A stretch of 64,000 bases of DNA from Hoplostethus atlanticus (taxonomy: Eukaryota; Chordata; Actinopteri; Trachichthyiformes; Trachichthyidae): positions 868,001 through 932,000 of the forward strand of contig JAXDDX010000087.1 in NCBI GenBank assembly GCA_034670405.1, read 5' to 3'. The notes under the pieces were generated by a model. It had not been told where the DNA came from, ran no database searches, and saw nothing but the letters and a program-made list of their open reading frames with translations. Shown in pieces: positions 53,801-63,064 of the stretch; the first letter of the stretch is position 1, and each line of letters begins with the position of its first letter. A program made the translations under genes and the position numbers.

Positions 53801-56800
53801 TTGCAGTCTAAGTGACTACTCTATCAGTCTTTATTTGATGTCACTAGTCCCTTCTGCTGGCTGTTTTTCCCCCTCTCTTCCTCCTTGATAAACTATTAGG
53901 ATAAGAAACAGTGTCTATAACTGCATACCCCCTCTGCCCACCTTGCTGATATATAGTGCTGTGTATTGGCACTCAATCTAGTCACCTTAATGGCTGCAGA
54001 CACTGACGTGATATCCAATATTATCCATACAGTACAACCACTCTATACTCTATACTGTATGTTACAATTCAACTATGCAGTTACTGGGTGGTTGGTAATG
54101 CACGCTGAAAAAAACAACATATTTCTTCACCATTTATCCATAAGACTAGTGTCAGAACATGAGGCATCCCCTTTTTGAGCAGAATGTAAACCTTGTGATA
54201 GCACTTTAGCGATATAGTATAGATGAATTCACTATGCCTGGACTCTGAAAGTGTCAGCATCAATTTATTGCTCATTTACATTTAAATCAGAGCCAAAATA
54301 TTTGGGGAGGTTTTACCAGAGGAAGGCAGACAAATTGAACTCTGCATTAATTTCCTTGTTGCCAATGACAGTAATTTTGCCTGCCAACTCTTCCCAAGGC
54401 CAGTAAGAGAGAAAGGGAAAGTTCAATGTGATTCCTTAACTCCCCAGCATTTTGAATTAAAAATGATAGAGGGTGCTGGCAATTTGCAACCAGTCAAATC
54501 AGAACGAAGTCCTGATGCTTGACGTTTTTTGTGTTGATGTCTGATCAAAGGGAAGATGAAGGGGGCTGTGACTTTGTAATAGTGACCTCCGGAGAGTGCT
54601 AGCCCGCCGCTGCAATGCCAGCCTTGATTTATCTTAGTATGTAATTTTACACGTACATCCCTCATCAATCGTAGATTATTGTCGGAAGAGTCTGATTCCA
54701 TGTTATGTATTGTTGATTGCATTTTAGAAAAGATGCACTCTGAAGGGCATCATCAAAATATGGAATTGCTGCAATCTGCTCCCACCAGGATGCCATTAAT
54801 AAATGCCTCTTTTATGGCTTGCCTTTTCTATTTCTTTTTTTTCCCCCGGGCACTTTTCCTCCTTGAGATGACATTAAGAAATATGCATAATTGGCATCCA
54901 TCTCCTTCCCATAGGCTTCATTAGTGTTTTACTTAGGGATGGTCTCCCTAATTGACACATATGGCTGTCTCGATGATAGAACTTTTAGAAATTGAATGCC
55001 CATAGTGGCAGTTTAGTATGGATGCCTCTTATAGAACTGACCAAATTGCATTGAATTTGAAAGAAAAATGGCACATAAGGCTACACAAGAATACGTACAA
55101 ATCGCTGAACAGAAATGCAAGATGCAAACACACACATTCCATTAAAAACTGTGATTGCTTCTAAAAGGAGAGATATTCTGTGCTTTTTTTCCTTGTGCTT
55201 CTGTAATGAGATGGCTATTATTTCACACCTTATCATTGCTTTTGCATGCATCCTGCCACTACAACTGATTGCAGGGCTCAAGGAATGAAGAAATCAGAAC
55301 AACATCTCATCTGGCCTGTCTGTCGCTCCACTACCTTATTATCTTTGCTCCTTTCCACTGGCTTAATACAGAACACCCTAGTGGCTATACAGATTTAAAA
55401 AATGAAAGCACTATAAAAGGCGAGTACTATCAGTTTTTGTTGGATTCATCTCATTTTTAAGGGAATGCAAACCTGAATATGCCATAAATTACACATTCAG
55501 ATGTGATTTCTGTGGCAGCAATATGTACTCCTGTACAAAGGTATTGTGATCCTCTTGAGTAAAACTATGTAGACTTAAGTGTTATTGTCATGGCTGTGTT
55601 GTTGTATTGCTCAGACTACTAGTGTTGCAGTTGCAGTAGTGCACATTGTCTCTGTGAAATGGTGATTCATTCAGTGGACCTTCTGCCTCTACAGTTTAAC
55701 ACCATTCATGACCACCAGATTTTAGATGGTTGTATACAAGAATTGAGTCGCTCTTGGTACACACTTCTCACCAGATTATTTGTAGAAATTAGTCCAACCG
55801 TCTGTAAACGTCTTATTACTTCCGTATAAATTCAATATGTGTATAAAATCTAAAATATACCATCACCTAATATGTCCTGTGCACCAACTCACCAAGGCAA
55901 TTCCCAGTACATTTAAATGTAGGAAAACAGGAGGCTGGAATGCTTCTTAGTTTCTAATGTTAAAGATTGTGGGTTTGGGATAAAAAAGGTCATCTGGAAA
56001 ACAAGAGATCCGAGGCTCACCAAAAATCAGTTTCTAAAGCCTTTATTCTATTTGGTTAGTCATAATTGTAGGTTAAACTGTGTCCACTGCACAGTCTGAA
56101 TGGTCTTCATCGTCAGGTTATGGAAGGGATGAAGCCCATGGGGCCGAAATGCTTTGAGCACAGTTTTTACCAAATAGAATAAAGGCTTTTTAATGGTGCT
56201 ATGTGTAGCATTTTAACATAAATAATTCATTACCACATTCATTTTGAGACATAGTATCGTCTCAAATTCACATAATTACCGTAGACAAACAAGACCATTG
56301 CCGAGAAGATTGGCATTTTACATTGTGTGCCACCAGGTAAGATTTGCTGAGAAATCAGCACAAAGAGAGATTGCTTCACGACCCAAAACAGGAACCGTTT
56401 TAATTTGCAAGTAATACACAACATTACTCCAGTTCTACTATACCAACTGCGTAGAATGCATATTGACTGTTATCAAGGCTGTTATCGGCTCATATCCTTC
56501 TTCTTGCTCAAAGCATACTGAGCGACACAAGGAAGGGATAGCGGGACAAGTAGCAACATCCTCTTTGGACAGGAAGTAACAGGGTTTAAAGGAAATATGG
56601 TCTTAATGTTGAGTAATACAAAATGCTATATGTAGAACCTTTTAACAGATTTTTGGAATGCTTTGTATCTCTCATTTTCCACATGATACTCTTAAATGTG
56701 CTCAACATTTTTATTGTGATCACATTTATCTTTCCTTTTATCCCTCATCTACAGTATACCTCTTTATCTCTGTCGCTCCACCCTCCAGTTGAACCATCAG

Positions 56801-56960
56801 AATCGCTCTCTGAAGAGGAAGAGCATGTTGTTGCTCTCCCATCTCGGCCCAGAGACCATTGCTGAAATCGAGATCGATGAAGAGGTGGGGGAGGAGGATG
56901 AAACTCTACCTGCAGCCAGCAAGGTCTGCCTCTCAACCCAGTGTCATGCCACCATCTCAG
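42458..56960 (+). CDS. shtn1: shootin-family protein (shootin-1-like), first five coding exons; 3' incomplete
   Basis: Shootins are cytoplasmic coiled-coil proteins that couple actin retrograde flow to L1-type adhesion molecules at growth cones and act in neuronal polarity. Five exons join in phase to 145 residues that follow human SHTN1 closely: ALKEYEGL (human AIGEYEDL), KRLQKERDEAVKKLNEFQQ, VSHKVIAEVSVIQENLEIER, RTCRQSVEALASKLNHQNRS, LKRKSMLLLSHLGPETIAEI and an acidic EIDEEVGEEDE, then VSLSTQC-like text. The N-terminal 18 residues (MAAEELEKINIIADLSNQ) differ from mammals, but the length is similar. Exons after 56960 (rest of coiled coil, proline-rich and C-terminal parts) were not found up to 64000. 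Teleosts have several shootin paralogues, so the exact symbol is uncertain. Confidence 0.9.
42513..43863. other. shootin-like intron 1, with a LINE 3'-end fragment
   Basis: Mostly unannotated. 43548-43690 starts with a (GATA)n tract then TACTTTATTGG..ATTCTGGGGTTGCAATATCAC, the antisense 3' end of a fish LINE type. Nothing else recognised. Confidence 0.55.
43548..43585. repeat. (GATA)n microsatellite
   Basis: About nine GATA units, probably the oligonucleotide tail of an antisense LINE 3' end. Confidence 0.95.
43864..43916 (+). CDS. shtn1: shootin-like exon 2
   Basis: Completes Ala19, then LKEYEGLQRKHEDATVE. Acceptor CCCACAG, donor GAG|GTGAGT. 53 nt, a small exon. Confidence 0.9.
43917..45777. 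other. shootin-like intron 2
   Basis: Contains the inverted repeat CCTTAACCTGAAT (44057-44069) / ATTCAGGTTAAGG (44082-44094) with a third partial copy at 44098-44108, and a (TG)n tract (44774-44808). No exon or full element. Confidence 0.6.
44774..44808. repeat. (TG)n microsatellite
   Basis: About 17 units in shootin-like intron 2. Confidence 0.95.
45778..45838 (+). CDS. shtn1: shootin-like exon 3
   Basis: CKRLQKERDEAVKKLNEFQQ plus one base; highly conserved start of the coiled coil. Acceptor CATCAG, donor CAAG|GTGAGT. Confidence 0.93.
45929..46370. mobile_element. MITE with long imperfect inverted ends, shootin-like intron 3
   Basis: The left arm CAGAACTGCTCAGGCAGAAATAATCTCATTGGTTGAG...GTAGCCAAAGAACCA (45930-45995) is mirrored on the right by TGGTTCTTTGGCTACGG...CTCAACCAATGAGATAATTGCTGCCTG..AGCAGCTCTG (46300-46370). 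Arms are ~65 bp with mismatches. The right arm is also preceded by CCGTAGCCAAA (46282-46292), giving a local hairpin. No coding. Confidence 0.75.
46371..48710. other. shootin-like intron 3, middle part
   Basis: No exon. The stretch 48120-48570 is compositionally unlike its surroundings, with several homeodomain-type TTAATTAG/CTTAATTAG sites (48408-48415, 48489-48498) and no repeat signature; possible regulatory element (see findings). Confidence 0.4.
47236..47273. repeat. 38-nt perfect hairpin (14-bp arms)
   Basis: CCTGTTGCCTCAGG (47236-47249) pairs with CCTGAGGCAACAGG (47260-47273), with a 10-nt loop. Confidence 0.9.
48711..49697 (-). mobile_element. 5'-truncated LINE, antisense in shootin-like intron 3
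   Basis: The insertion's 3' tail is a (TTGAATC)n array, seen on + as ATTCAAG repeats at 48711-48739, after GTGACAATTAAACTT-type 3' sequence. The coding part runs on the minus strand from about 49697 to 48985. Only the post-catalytic part of the RT and the C-terminal region remain, the usual outcome of incomplete reverse transcription. No clear target duplication found. Confidence 0.85.
48985..49695 (-). CDS. LINE reverse transcriptase C-terminal ORF (236 codons)
   Basis: Uninterrupted frame of the antisense LINE. Recognisable blocks are LSLWCQDNSLLLNVTKTKEL and IVDFRR (RT palm/thumb), YKYLGVHITEDLTW, LRQLRKFKVSRRILQSFYSG and AVESILTGSITAWFG, then the C-terminal part with RRCRTRACRIMKDPHHPN. 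The catalytic YADD is upstream of the truncation and missing. The open frame means that this copy is young compared with the other LINEs in the window. Not a host gene; the Met used is simply internal. Confidence 0.8.
   Translation of the reverse strand: MLKVNPADLSLWCQDNSLLLNVTKTKELIVDFRRTQQQRTYSPLGINGNTVERVSRYKYLGVHITEDLTWSTHTDTLVRKARQRLYHLRQLRKFKVSRRILQSFYSGAVESILTGSITAWFGSSSAQDRKALQRVVRSAERTTGTTLPTLQDLYTRRCRTRACRIMKDPHHPNNGLFQLLRSGKRLRSHAAKTERLRRSFFPQAIRTVNSDLTRAPTKTHTLPLLCTHTHLGKDYT
49698..50714. other. shootin-like intron 3, distal part
   Basis: No element or exon recognised; ends in the pyrimidine-rich acceptor of exon 4. Confidence 0.6.
50715..50809 (+). CDS. shtn1: shootin-like exon 4
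   Basis: 32 codons from VSHKVIAEVSVIQENLEIE to VEALASK; coiled-coil heptads. Acceptor CTCCCAG after a long pyrimidine tract, donor AAG|GTACGG. Confidence 0.93.
50810..56189. other. shootin-like intron 4
   Basis: No exon or complete element recognised in more than 5 kb. 54580-54960 is a candidate conserved non-coding block (see findings). 55980-56190 (GCCTTTATTCTATTTGGT... and its inverted counterpart ACCAAATAGAATAAAGGC at 56170-56187) looks like a small inverted-end repeat. Confidence 0.5.
56190..56640. repeat. dispersed repeat family R1, copy 3
   Basis: Shares GGTGCTATGTGTAGCATTTTAACAT, CACATTCATTTTGAGACATAGT, ATAATTACCGTAGACAAACAAGACC and GAGAAGATTGGCA with 21150-21600. Ends 150 bp before exon 5. 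Confidence 0.65.
56789..56960 (+). CDS. shtn1: shootin-like exon 5
   Basis: 57 codons from LNHQNRSLKRKSMLLLSHL to TQCHATIS, plus one base; includes an acidic stretch EIDEEVGEEDE. Acceptor CCTCCAG, donor TCAG|GTACAA. A 1.9-kb transposon starts about 16 bp past this donor. Confidence 0.9.
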
Positions 56961-57460
56961 GTACAAGGACCTATGTATATGGGGGGCCAAACAGGAAATG
57001 TTTATCGAACTTTGATTTATATAATTAACTTTGATATAAAAACATCAGACTTTGATATATATATACATCGGACTTTGAGTTTCGATCAGGCACTGAACTG
57101 GCCAGCTATTCAGCACCACCGTGAGTGATCTGAAAGTTAAATTATCTTTAGACGAGTAAAGATAATGACTGAAAGTTCAAGGGAAATATGATATATTTAT
57201 ATTATGAATTTATTGGATACTTTGAACATTGTGTTTCGATCAGGCATTGATCTAGCCATTTTATCAACACCAACTTGACAGATGTGTATTTTTTTATACT
57301 CTAATGCAGCGGAATGGCTGAGAATGGAAGGGAGCTTGTACAATCGCTTAAATGACAATAGTTTTCTAGAAACTATAGCGATCGCTTGCTCCAGGACACC
57401 AAATGTTAAGACCTGCCGACAGTTCATTATATATATGTCAAAGTTCATTATATTATATAC

Positions 57461-57895
57461 TATATGGCCAAAAGTCAGTAGACACTTGACCATCACACCT
57501 ATATGAGCTCGCTGGACATCCCATTCTAAAACCATGGGCATTAATATGGAGTTGGACCCCCCTTTGCGGCCACAACAGCCGCCACTCTTCTGGGAAGGCT
57601 TTCCACAAGCTTTTGGAGTGTGTCTTTGGGAATTTGTGCCCATTCAGCCAAAAGAGCATTTGTGAGGTCAGGCAGTGATGTTGGACGAGAAGGCCTGGCT
57701 CGCAATCGGCGTTCTAATTCCTCCCAAAGGTGTTCAATGGGGTTGAGGTCAGGGCTCTGTGCAGGCCAATCGAGTTCCTCCACACCAAACTCGTCTAACC
57801 ATGTCTTTAAGGGCTTTCCCCAAACTGTTGCCACAAAGTTGGAATGTGCCCAATTGGCTAAAATGTCTTTGTATCCTGACACCTGTGTACAAATA
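57461..57895 (-). mobile_element. Tc1-like fragment, C-terminal transposase, antisense
   Basis: Starts TATATGGCCAAAAGTCAGTAGACAC, a Tc1-like terminus. On the minus strand (57541-57882) an open frame reads WLDEFGVEELDWPAQSPDLN, PIEHLWEELERRLRARPSR and LLAEWAQIPKDTLQKLVESL, the C-terminal third of a Tc1 transposase including the final acidic residue region (SPDLNPIE). The N-terminal two thirds are missing. Confidence 0.85.
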
Positions 57896-58042
57896 CGCTA
57901 TGTTTTAGTAGCAAGTGTGAGAAAAAATAAATCATGTATAGAAATCTAAAATTTTGATGCATCAAGATGCATCGATAATCATTTTATACTCGCATCGTAG
58001 CCCTCTGAATTGGAATCGAATCGTGACATGCCTAGAGATTCC

Positions 58043-58742
58043 CACCCCTACCTACTGTCAAGCGTGGTGGTAGTATTATACTCTGGGGCTGTTTTGCTGC
58101 CAGTGGAACTGGTGCTTTACAGAAAGTAAATGGAATAATGAAGAAGGAGGATTACCTCCAAATTCTTCAGGAAAACCTAAAATCATCAGCCAGAAGGTTG
58201 GGTCTTGGACGCAGTTGGGTGTTCCAACAGGACAATGACCCCAAACACATCAAAAGTGGTAAAGGAATGGCTAAATCAGGCTAGAATTAAGGTTTTAGAA
58301 TGGCCTTGCCAAAGTTCTGACTTAAACCCCTTCGAGAACATGGACTGTGCTGAAGAAACAAGTCCGTGTCAGAAAGCCAACAAATTTAGTTTAACTGCAC
58401 CAATTCTGTCAAGAGGAGTGGTCAAAGATTCAACCAGAAGCTTGTGGATGGCTACTAAAAGCGCCTAATTGAGGTGAAAATGGCCAAGGGACATTTGACC
58501 AAATATTAGCATTGCTGTATGTATATTTTTGACCCAGCAGATTTGGTTACATTTTCAGAAGACCCATAATAAATTCATAAAAGAACCAAAATTAATGAAT
58601 GTTTTTTTGTGACAAAGTATGTGCTCCAATCATTCCATCACAGAAAATCCATTGTAGAAATCATTGGAAACTCAAGACTGCCATGATATACATGTTCTAC
58701 ACTTGTATGTTCATACATATGTAAACGTTTGACCACAACTGT
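58043..58742 (+). mobile_element. second Tc1-like fragment, sense
   Basis: Reads VKRGGSIILWGCFAASGTGA (from ~58060), YLQILQENLKSSA, FQQDNDPKHTSKVVKEWL (frameshift at 58242) and LEWPCQSSDLNPFENM: the catalytic half of a different Tc1 lineage from the antisense copy. It ends in the terminal repeat GTTTGACCACAACTGTA (58726-58742). Inactive. Confidence 0.8.
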
Positions 58743-58850
58743 ATATATCAAAGTTCATTATATCTATCATTATATACATCAAACTTATATATATCATCAA
58801 ACTTATATATATTAAAGTTCGATAAATATTTCCTGTTTGGCCCCCATATA

Positions 58851-59379
58851 ATAATCAAATGAATGGTGAAGCACAGTGAACATCCAGTCTCTGTTCTGGA
58901 TGAGCACCGCACAGTGCTCATCTGTTAAACAATTTGTTGCATTTTCGCTTAACGTGGGAAGTTTATTCATAAAAAATAGTTGTCTTGCTTTAAAAAAAGG
59001 GCATCCCATCCCTCCCCAAAAATACTTGTAGGTGACAGCGACCTTTTTTCCGTGTAAGTACATTCCTAAATGTCTCTTCATGGTCCTGCTGTGAGCTACT
59101 TTGTATTAACAGATTTAATTTGTCTATGAAAGATTTCAGAACAAAAGTGTTTTAAGATTTCTCAGATTTCTTGGGTGCAGATATTCCTAAATTGTACAAA
59201 ATGAACACATGAAGACCGTTGAGTCAGTGGTCTTTTGATATTGCCATTGTTTTTGGATTTGTAACAATTAGTTTCACAGTGATACGTGAAAGAGAGCTAT
59301 GTGGATGTCTGTTCTGGTCCCCTTCCAAGAGAACTGCAGTGCGGTTTAATAATGTTAGCCCCATTGACATATGGATGAC
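58851..59379. other. unannotated intron sequence
   Basis: No feature recognised before the L2-like LINE fragment. Confidence 0.5.
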
Positions 59380-60130
59380 CCAAAACCTCCTTCATCTTAA
59401 TAAGGACAAAACAGAAGTATTAGTTGTTGGAACAGAATCCCAGAGAGATTGACACATAACCTCCTACAATATCTCTAGCTCCTAACATGAAGCCCATGGC
59501 CAAAATCCTAGGCGTGTTTTTAGTCCCTTCTTTGAATTTTGAATCCCACATCAACTATGTCACCTGAAACACTTTATCATTTTATTCATATCGCTAAGTT
59601 TCAGCCGTTTCTCTGCAAAGACTATACAGAAAGACTGATGCATGCTTTTATCACCAGTAGACTGCAATTCTCTCCTGTCTGGTCTTCCCAAGAAATCTTT
59701 AAGAGAAATCCAGCTAGTCGAAAATGCTGCAGCTTGTGTGCTTACAAAGTCCAGAAGGAGAGAACATATAACTCTCTATAACCTTTTTAGTTGTACCAAG
59801 GGTAAACACTACAACCTATGGGGTTGTATTGAGTTTTATTGGTCCAAGCCTCTGGAATAGCCTGCCTGAGGATCTGAGGACATCACAGTCTGTGGACATT
59901 TTTAAACAGCAACTTAAAACATACCTTTTTAGTCTGGCTTTTACATAAGGATGCTTTTGTATTTTTTTATTTTGTATTATTATTATTGTCTTCTTGCTTT
60001 TATCTTCTTATTTTCTCATTTATGTCTTTTTGTCTTTCTATGTCTCACTATTGTGAGGTATTTCTAATTTGTAAAGCACTTTGTATTGCAGAGCCTGCAC
60101 AAAAGGTGCTGTATAAAGTTTGATTTGATT
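59380..60130 (+). mobile_element. L2-like LINE 3' fragment
   Basis: Degenerate reading with blocks LLHLNKDKTEVLVVGTESQ (59388-59445), SHINYVT (59546-59566), LMHAFITSRLQFSPVWSS-type (59635-59690), FIGPSLWNSLPEDLRTSQS (59836-59892) and FKQQLKTYLFSLAFT (59902-59946). The 3' end is GGTGCTGTATAAAGTTTGATTTGATT (60105-60130), a typical L2-class tail. Several frameshifts. Confidence 0.8.
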
Positions 60131-60734
60131 AGGTGCTTTGTGTCTACCTCCAGTCATTGTGATTCCTTTTTTGCCAGATCCACTGACTGGCAACCATTTC
60201 TGCTTCAGACATGTCCTTCACTCCCTACTTTAAGTTTCACCCACAAATGCCTAATTCACCTAGTAGTCTTAATCAATAAATTAATGAATGAATGAGCACA
60301 TTCTGGCGCCAGCAGAGGCAGGCAGCCTTGCAGCAGCTCTCTCTCCCTACTTTCGTTGTTTTTAGTTATTTTTAGTTATCTTCCGTAGCCTACCCTTAGT
60401 TCTTCAATATTTAATGTTAGTATTGTTGGTACTTAGTATTTTAAGTGGTTTAGTATCTTCGTTGCCCTCCGTAGTCTTACTAGTTCAACCTCGTAGTTGC
60501 AGCAATGCGCGTCGACACCCGTGATCATTTGATGGAGATCCGCAGCCAGGCTGGACCCAGCGGACAGGAGAGAGCAAGAAAGAGAGGAGGAGGAGAGGAG
60601 GAGGTACAAACCTTTCCTGCCATCTGTTGTCATGGGGAATGTTAGAGCAAGAGGTGGACTTGCCCTTTTCATTAACTCAAGATGGTGTAAACCGGGACAT
60701 GTTACCGTGATGTAGCCCTGATGTTGAACTTCTA

Positions 60735-61628
60735 GTGGTGGGATTACGGCCATACTATCTGCCGTGGGAGTTCTCGCACGCCATTGTCCTGGTTGTTTAC
60801 ATTCTGCACTCCGCTAACGGGGCCACGGCCACGGCCAGTGAGATCATCAACTCGGTGGTTGCGGCACTTCAGACCACCTGTACACCTGAATACCTGTACG
60901 CCTTGATGATGATCTCGGGAGATTTCAACCACACCCCCCTCTCCTCCACACTGACTAATTTCACACAGTATGTGAAATGCAAAACAAGAGCCAATAAAAC
61001 ACTGGACTTGATGTATGCAAAGGTGAGGAAGGCATACAGCTCCACCGCCCTCCCCCCACTTGGTAGATCAGACCACAACCTGGTGCACCTAGTGGCCATC
61101 TACAAGCCAGATGTCCTACGCCTGCCAGTCACCACAAGGACAATCAGAGTATGGTCAGAGGAATCCATGGAGGTCCTACAGGACTGCTTTGACCTTACAA
61201 ACTGGGATGTGCTCTGCAGCGCACACAGTGTGGACATCAATGGATCAGACTGCATTACTGATTACATAAACTTTTGCACAGACAACATTGTCCCCTCCAA
61301 AACAATCTGCTGCTTCCCCAACAATAAGCCCTTGATTAATGGAGACATCAAACTGCTGCTGAAGGGGAAAAATAGGGCTTTCAGGGATGAGAACAGGGAG
61401 GAAGTCAAATGTATCCAAAGAGAGCTGAAGTGGGAGATTAGGGAGGCAAAGGACGCATACAGGGAGAGGACTGAGAACCAACTCCAGAAGAACAGTGTGA
61501 AGGAGGTGTGGAGTGGTATGAAAAAGATGACAGGCTTCAAACAACAAGCGCTGGGGGAGAAGGGGTGCAGGGAGAGAGCAAACAAGTTCTTTAACAGGTT
61601 TGACTCAGCGACACACAGCCATCCCTAA
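60735..61628 (+). pseudogene. LINE APE-type endonuclease remnant, 297 open codons
   Basis: The longest open frame of the window. Residues 1-115 correspond to the C-terminal part of an apurinic-like endonuclease: LRPYYLPWEFSHAIVLVVYI, then GDFNH and RSDHN (catalytic Asp/Asn and Asp-His motifs present). The upstream text jumps from VVMGNVR directly to ARGGLALFIN near 60640, so the catalytic Glu block (ETWL type) has been deleted. Residues ~130-290 form the charged linker (WSEESMEVLQDCFDLTNWD ... AKDAYRERTENQLQKN). It is cut from the RT by a stop and a further deletion at 61628. Transposon-derived. Confidence 0.75.
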
Positions 61629-61639
61629 AACCCCACCAG

Positions 61640-62530
61640 CTCAAGCCTTCTACAACTCCCCCCTCTGACCTCTCATATTATGAAGACCTTTGAGAGGTTG
61701 GTCCTGCAGCACCTGAAGCCACTAATGACAGCCTCTCTGGACCCCCTGCAGTAAGGCGTACTCTCAAATGGAGAGGCCTGGGCACTGTCAGAATCATGTT
61801 TTTTGACTTCTCCAGTACATTCAACACCATACAGCCACTCCTGCTTGCAGAGAAGCTTGCAGCCATGTAGGTGGACCACGTCATGGCACACTGGATCACG
61901 GACTACCTCATCAGCAGGCTGCAGTTTGTTCGTCTACAGAGCACCATGTTGGATACGCTGGTGACCAACACGGGTATACCCCAGGGAACGGTGCTGTCGC
62001 CATTCTTGTTCACCGTCTACACCTCAGACTTTAGATTCAATTCTGGGTCTACTCATCTCAAGTTCTCAGATGATTCATCCATCGTGGGTTGCATCAACGA
62101 GGACAATGAGGATGAGTACAGGAGTCTGGTGGAGAGGTTCGTCGGATGGTGTGATGACAACCACCTACAGCTCAATGTCAGCAAGACGAGAGCTTGTGGT
62201 GGACTTTCGTCCTCGGAACAAGAAGTGCCCACCACCTGTCATCCTCCAGGGTAAGGAGGTGGAGGTGGTGGAATCTTACAAGTTCCTGGGGGTGCACCTC
62301 AACAATAAACTGGACTGGTCAGACAACACTGATCCCCTGTACAGGAAAGGTCAGAGCAGACTGTACTTCCTGAGGAGGCACAGATCAGTCAACGTGTGCA
62401 ACAGGCTGCTCCGCATGTTCTACCAGACTGTGGTGGCCAGTGCACTCTTCTTTGCTGTGGTATGTTGGGGAGGTGGCATCAAGGCAAAGGATGCCAACAA
62501 GATCAACAAACTGGTCAAGAAAGCTGGCTC
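61640..62530 (+). pseudogene. LINE reverse transcriptase remnant
   Basis: RT domain of the same LINE in two frames. MKTFERLVLQHLKPL to about 61755, then a stop, then FFDFSSTFNTIQP, NTGIPQGTVLSP and FSDDSSIVG. A frameshift lies near 62188, after which EL-VVDFRPRNK and the thumb follow. The first RT motifs are deleted. Confidence 0.75.
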
Positions 62531-62532
62531 GG

Positions 62533-62661
62533 GGGCGTCCTGGTGGCTCAGTGGTTTAAGGCGCATACCACATAACCGTGACGTCCTGGGTTCGAATCCG
62601 GCCCAGGACCTATGTCGCATGTCATCCCTCCTTTCTTATCTTATCTAATCTTAAAAAAGAA
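62533..62661 (+). mobile_element. tRNA-derived SINE with 16-bp target duplication
   Basis: 129 bp with RNA polymerase III promoter boxes: A box TGGCTCAGTGG (62544-62554) and B box GGTTCGAATCC (62589-62599). It ends in an A-rich tail. Flanked by AAGAAAGCTGGCTCGG at 62517-62532 and again at 62662-62677, a perfect duplication that shows recent insertion into the LINE. It is not a tRNA gene: the 3' half continues into unrelated SINE body and no acceptor stem pairing is visible. Confidence 0.93.
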
Positions 62662-63027
62662 AAGAAAGCTGGCTCGGTTTTGGGAGTGACCCTGGACAGT
62701 CTGGAGGAGGTGGCTGAACCATCTTGGAGAACCCATCCCACCCCATCTATGATGAGATGAACGGGCTGAGAAGCTCCTTCAGCCACCGTCTCATCCAACC
62801 TAAGTGCATAAGGGAGCGCTTCAAGCACACTTTTGTGCCAACCTACCTCGACCAAATTGCTAAATTGCACAACTGTATTGCACTAAGCTATTATTTCTTG
62901 CAGTACCTTGTATATTTTATGTATATTTTTTTGTATATTTTTGTATCAAATTTTTTATACAACCTTTATCCAAACTCGTTTATATAGTGATGTTTGCCTC
63001 TCTCTTGTACTGCTGCATAACTGCGAT

Positions 63028-63064
63028 CAATCGATCGATCTATCGATCTGTCTATCTATCTAAC
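63028..63064. repeat. (ATCG/ATCT)n LINE tail
   Basis: GATCAATCGATCGATCTATCGATCTGTCTATCTATCTAAC, the simple-sequence 3' end of the LINE at 60300-63064. It marks the junction with antisense retrotransposon sequence. Confidence 0.85.

Larger units (their letters stand above)
56976..58850. mobile_element. TIR DNA element (~1.9 kb) carrying nested Tc1 pieces
   Basis: The left end TATATGGGGGGCCAAACAGGAAATGTTTATCGAACTTTGAT and the right end AAAGTTCGATAAATATTTCCTGTTTGGCCCCCATATA are inverted repeats of ~40 bp. Sub-terminal AACTTTGATATA/TATCAAAGTT motifs recur many times (57010-57065, 57420-57450, 58745-58815). The interior contains Tc1-like fragments on both strands (57461-57895 and 58043-58742) and a remnant hAT-like end (57960-58050). 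No transposase of its own recognised. Confidence 0.75.
60300..63064 (+). mobile_element. endonuclease/RT LINE with internal deletions
   Basis: The order is a 5' region (60300-60600), an endonuclease remnant (GDFNH at 60919-60933, GRSDHNLVHL at 61063-61092), a linker, and an RT remnant with FFDFSSTFNTIQP (61801-61839), NTGIPQGTVLSPFLFTVYTS (61968-62027) and FSDDSS at the catalytic position (62065-62082). The thumb/C-terminal blocks LQLNVSKTR, KFLGVHLNNKLDW and FYQTVVASALFFAVVCWG lie at 62166-62470. An A/T-rich 3' UTR and an (ATCT/ATCG)n tail follow (63028-63064). Stops and deletions make it inactive. A SINE is inserted at 62533-62661. It sits against an antisense copy of another retrotransposon. 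Confidence 0.8.

Noticed and set aside
56961-57030. Reading through the exon 5 donor as coding sequence of the shootin-like gene
   Set aside because: The sequence after the GT donor turns into transposon TIR and hits a stop; conserved family sequence should resume in a downstream exon.
60735-61628. 297-codon frame as a host protein gene
   Set aside because: GDFNH and RSDHN motifs plus flanking RT remnants show LINE origin.
62544-62610. Possible tRNA gene (A and B boxes present)
   Set aside because: No cloverleaf acceptor pairing, followed by SINE body, A-rich tail and a target duplication; a tRNA-derived SINE.
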